64,000 bases of DNA, from assembly GCA_913057175.1 (NCBI GenBank), contig CAJXNP010000018.1:1-64000 (forward strand), in the 5' to 3' direction. This stretch comes from an uncultured Cytophagales bacterium. Lineage in GTDB: Bacteria; Bacteroidota; Bacteroidia; Cytophagales; Cyclobacteriaceae. The position numbers were made by a program, and so were the translations under genes. Every line of letters starts with the position of its first letter. Position 1 is the first letter of the stretch. Below the pieces are notes generated by a model. It worked only from the letters and a program-made list of their open reading frames with translations. It did no database searches and had not been told where the DNA came from. Below, one piece after another: positions 62,509 through 64,000 of the stretch.

Positions 62509-63501
62509 TTGAAAATCACCTACTTCTTCAGAAAACAACGTCCGGAATATAATAGCATTGAAGAGCTGTTCGGAGGGATTATCAAAAGGATGGAGGAGAA
62601 GGAAGAGGTAGATCAGGTTCATGTTCCATTATCCGGCGCCAAGCCATGGGTGCTTTTTAAAAATGTCAAATTTGCCAAAAAGCATCATGGAGAGATCAAT
62701 CATATCACCGGGGATATCCAATACATCGGCATTGTGCTCAATGACAGGACTGTATTAACCATCCATGATGTGTATTCCGTCATTACGGGTAATTGGTTTA
62801 AACGATGGTATTTACGGTATTTCTGGTTTTACTTGCCGGCAAAAAGGGTAAAATTGATCACCACCATATCGGAATATTCTAAAAATGAGCTGGTAAAAGT
62901 GATTCCATTTGCAAGCCATAAAATCAAAGTCGTACACAATCCCTATCGGTTAGAGCTTCTGGAAAAAAAACGGCAATGGAAAGGCCTGAAGTTTGAATTA
63001 CCGGCGACTGTTCTGATTGTCGGAACGAAAAAAAACAAGAATTTACAAAGAATTATTCCGGCGCTAAAAGACCTGAATGTCAAAGTGAGAATACTGGGAA
63101 GGCTGAATGCAGTCATTGAAGATCTATTGAATGAAAACGAGATTGACTACACCAATTATTTTAACCTTAGCTATGATGAGGTCATTGACTTGTATTTGAA
63201 CTCTCACATACTGTGTTTCCCCTCATTGTATGAGGGTTTTGGCATGCCGATCATCGAAGCCCAGGCTTTGGGAATACCGGTTATAACTTCTAACCTGGGT
63301 GCCATGAAGGAGGTGGCAGATGGAAGCGCTTGCCTGGTGAACCCACATGATGTGAATGACATCCGGGATGCCGTGATCCGCGTCATGAACAATGGTAATT
63401 ACCGGGACTTTCTGATAGAGCAAGGCTATGAAAACATCAAGCGTTTTGATCCCGAAGAAATCGCCAATCAATACCTCGAATTGTACAGGGAGATAGTTTG
63501 A
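62509..63501 (+). CDS. GT4 family glycosyltransferase
   Basis: The 330-residue enzyme begins KITYFFRKQRPEYNSIEELF and contains HITGDIQYIGIVLNDRTVLT and TIHDVYSVITGNW in the N-domain. LCFPSLYEGFGMPIIEAQAL (E-x7-E) and GIPVITSNLGAMKEVA are in the donor-binding domain. This is the mannosyl/rhamnosyltransferase-like pattern. TTG start. It is the last complete gene of the cluster. Confidence 0.92.
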   Translation: MKITYFFRKQRPEYNSIEELFGGIIKRMEEKEEVDQVHVPLSGAKPWVLFKNVKFAKKHHGEINHITGDIQYIGIVLNDRTVLTIHDVYSVITGNWFKRWYLRYFWFYLPAKRVKLITTISEYSKNELVKVIPFASHKIKVVHNPYRLELLEKKRQWKGLKFELPATVLIVGTKKNKNLQRIIPALKDLNVKVRILGRLNAVIEDLLNENEIDYTNYFNLSYDEVIDLYLNSHILCFPSLYEGFGMPIIEAQALGIPVITSNLGAMKEVADGSACLVNPHDVNDIRDAVIRVMNNGNYRDFLIEQGYENIKRFDPEEIANQYLELYREIV

Positions 63502-63510
63502 GTTACTTTG

Positions 63511-63536
63511 TCCTCTGAAGCATTAGCGTAAGAGGA
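63511..63536. repeat. 26-nt hairpin repeat R4, copy 4
   Basis: It matches 8075-8100 at 22 of 26 positions, with identical TCCTC / CGTAAGAGGA ends, in the same orientation. It starts 10 bases after the last complete gene. Confidence 0.65.
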
Positions 63537-63608
63537 TATAGTTTTTGGTTTATTTAGTTGATTAAGTTATTCCACCTCTATCAGTCATCTCTGCCTCAAT
63601 CCGTCATC

Positions 63609-63627
63609 CCTGCCTGCCGCAGGCAGG
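63609..63627. repeat. CCTGCCT / AGGCAGG hairpin
   Basis: A perfect 7-bp stem encloses the loop GCCGC, so the sequence is CCTGCCTGCCGCAGGCAGG. It is a common type of dispersed hairpin repeat in Bacteroidota intergenic DNA. It could stop transcription weakly, but no T-run follows. Confidence 0.7.
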
Positions 63628-63724
63628 CTGAATTTAGTTCAGGATCGTTTTCTACAAGAACCTGAAGGTTAACAATCCCTTAAGTTTCTCGCAGAAATAT
63701 TTGAGTATACCTGTCTCCATCAAT

Positions 63725-63754
63725 CATCAGAGTCCCTTACAGGTGACTCTGATG
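63725..63754. repeat. Perfect 10-bp stem hairpin
   Basis: CATCAGAGTC (63725-63734) pairs perfectly with GACTCTGATG (63745-63754) over a 10-base loop. It resembles in style the dyads at 7836-8019. No T-run follows, so it is a hairpin repeat rather than a terminator. The remaining bases of 63502-63880 have no gene, but low-complexity TTACC/TTCACC words occur at 63795-63840. Confidence 0.7.
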
Positions 63755-63880
63755 GGGATAAGTTGCTAAGACAAAGTTAATTTACATAATTTTACGGTTT
63801 ACCGATCACTGTTCACCGTTCACTATTTACCAATTACCCTTTTATCCTCTAATTAAACAAATCACAAAAACGAGCACCTC

Positions 63881-64000
63881 TTGGCTCCCTGCATCTTCAT
63901 TTTCTACGATTATTTTCCCCCTGCTTACAAAGCTGGTGGCCCCATTCGGTCCATTGATAACCTGGTGAAACTATTGGGAGATGAGATTCGGTTTTACATT
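63881..64000 (+). CDS. Start of a GT4 family glycosyltransferase (cut by window end)
   Basis: The frame reads FYDYFPPAYKAGGPIRSIDN then LVKLLGDEIRFYI to the last base. This is the typical N-terminus of GT4 enzymes of Bacteroidota (PPAYKAGGPIRSI). The first start in frame is TTG 63881; a stop lies upstream at 63854-63856. Only 40 codons are seen. The glycan cluster therefore continues beyond the window. Confidence 0.75.
   Translation, partial: MAPCIFIFYDYFPPAYKAGGPIRSIDNLVKLLGDEIRFYI

Noticed and set aside
8075-63536. 26-nt repeats as attachment sites of one integrated element
   Set aside because: Four copies exist, the two best are only 22/26 identical, and no integrase gene is in the window. 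A dispersed hairpin family is simpler.

Overview
The window looks like a chromosomal segment of a member of the Bacteroidota, probably near the Saprospiria. The evidence is a protein with a type IX secretion C-terminal domain, a TTTG-N20-TAnnTTTG promoter ahead of the succinate dehydrogenase genes, an AT-rich coding style, and many BY-kinase/WbqC/DegT type surface-glycan genes. No rRNA, tRNA or CRISPR array was recognised. The taxonomic placement is inference.

Layout. (1) 1-5150: a repeat-rich left edge, then sdhC-sdhA-sdhB with a clear promoter and terminator, then a THUMP-domain rRNA methyltransferase. (2) 5151-8200: a SET-domain gene on the minus strand, hairpin repeats, and a four-helix-bundle gene cut by a 158-bp element with a 5-bp target duplication. 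(3) 8208-18650: a winged-helix regulator with a 13-C tract just before its GTG start, a Wzc-like copolymerase/tyrosine kinase, a Wza-like export lipoprotein and a Wzm-like ABC permease. Small toxin-antitoxin-like genes lie between them (Uma2, MNT, DUF433/DUF5615, DUF6922/AbiEii, a second nucleotidyltransferase). Several of these are broken by foldback repeats or single stop codons. (4) 19074-22238: a large T9SS-secreted ELWKSDGT-repeat protein with a recent 440-bp internal duplication. (5) 22636-63501: Wzt, then about 36 almost uniformly plus-strand genes for a complex extracellular glycan. (6) 63502-64000: hairpin repeats and the start of another glycosyltransferase.

The glycan locus is the main content. 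I count ten sulfotransferase domains (one fused to a GT2), about twenty glycosyltransferases (one fused to a methyltransferase, two of GT11 type, the last cut by the window edge), eight methyltransferase domains including two FkbM-type, three adjacent DegT-family proteins beside a WbqC protein, a Wzy-like polymerase and an exosortase-family protein with Cys-Arg-His residues. The simplest reading is synthesis, heavy sulfation, methylation and ABC- and/or Wzc/Wza-dependent export of a sulfated polysaccharide. PAPS synthesis, a priming transferase and a flippase are not in the window.

Other points of interest: the third DegT protein has Asn where the PLP-binding Lys should be; the Wzm and Wzt genes are separated by the T9SS cargo gene; and reading frames can be restored by removing inserted repeats at two loci.
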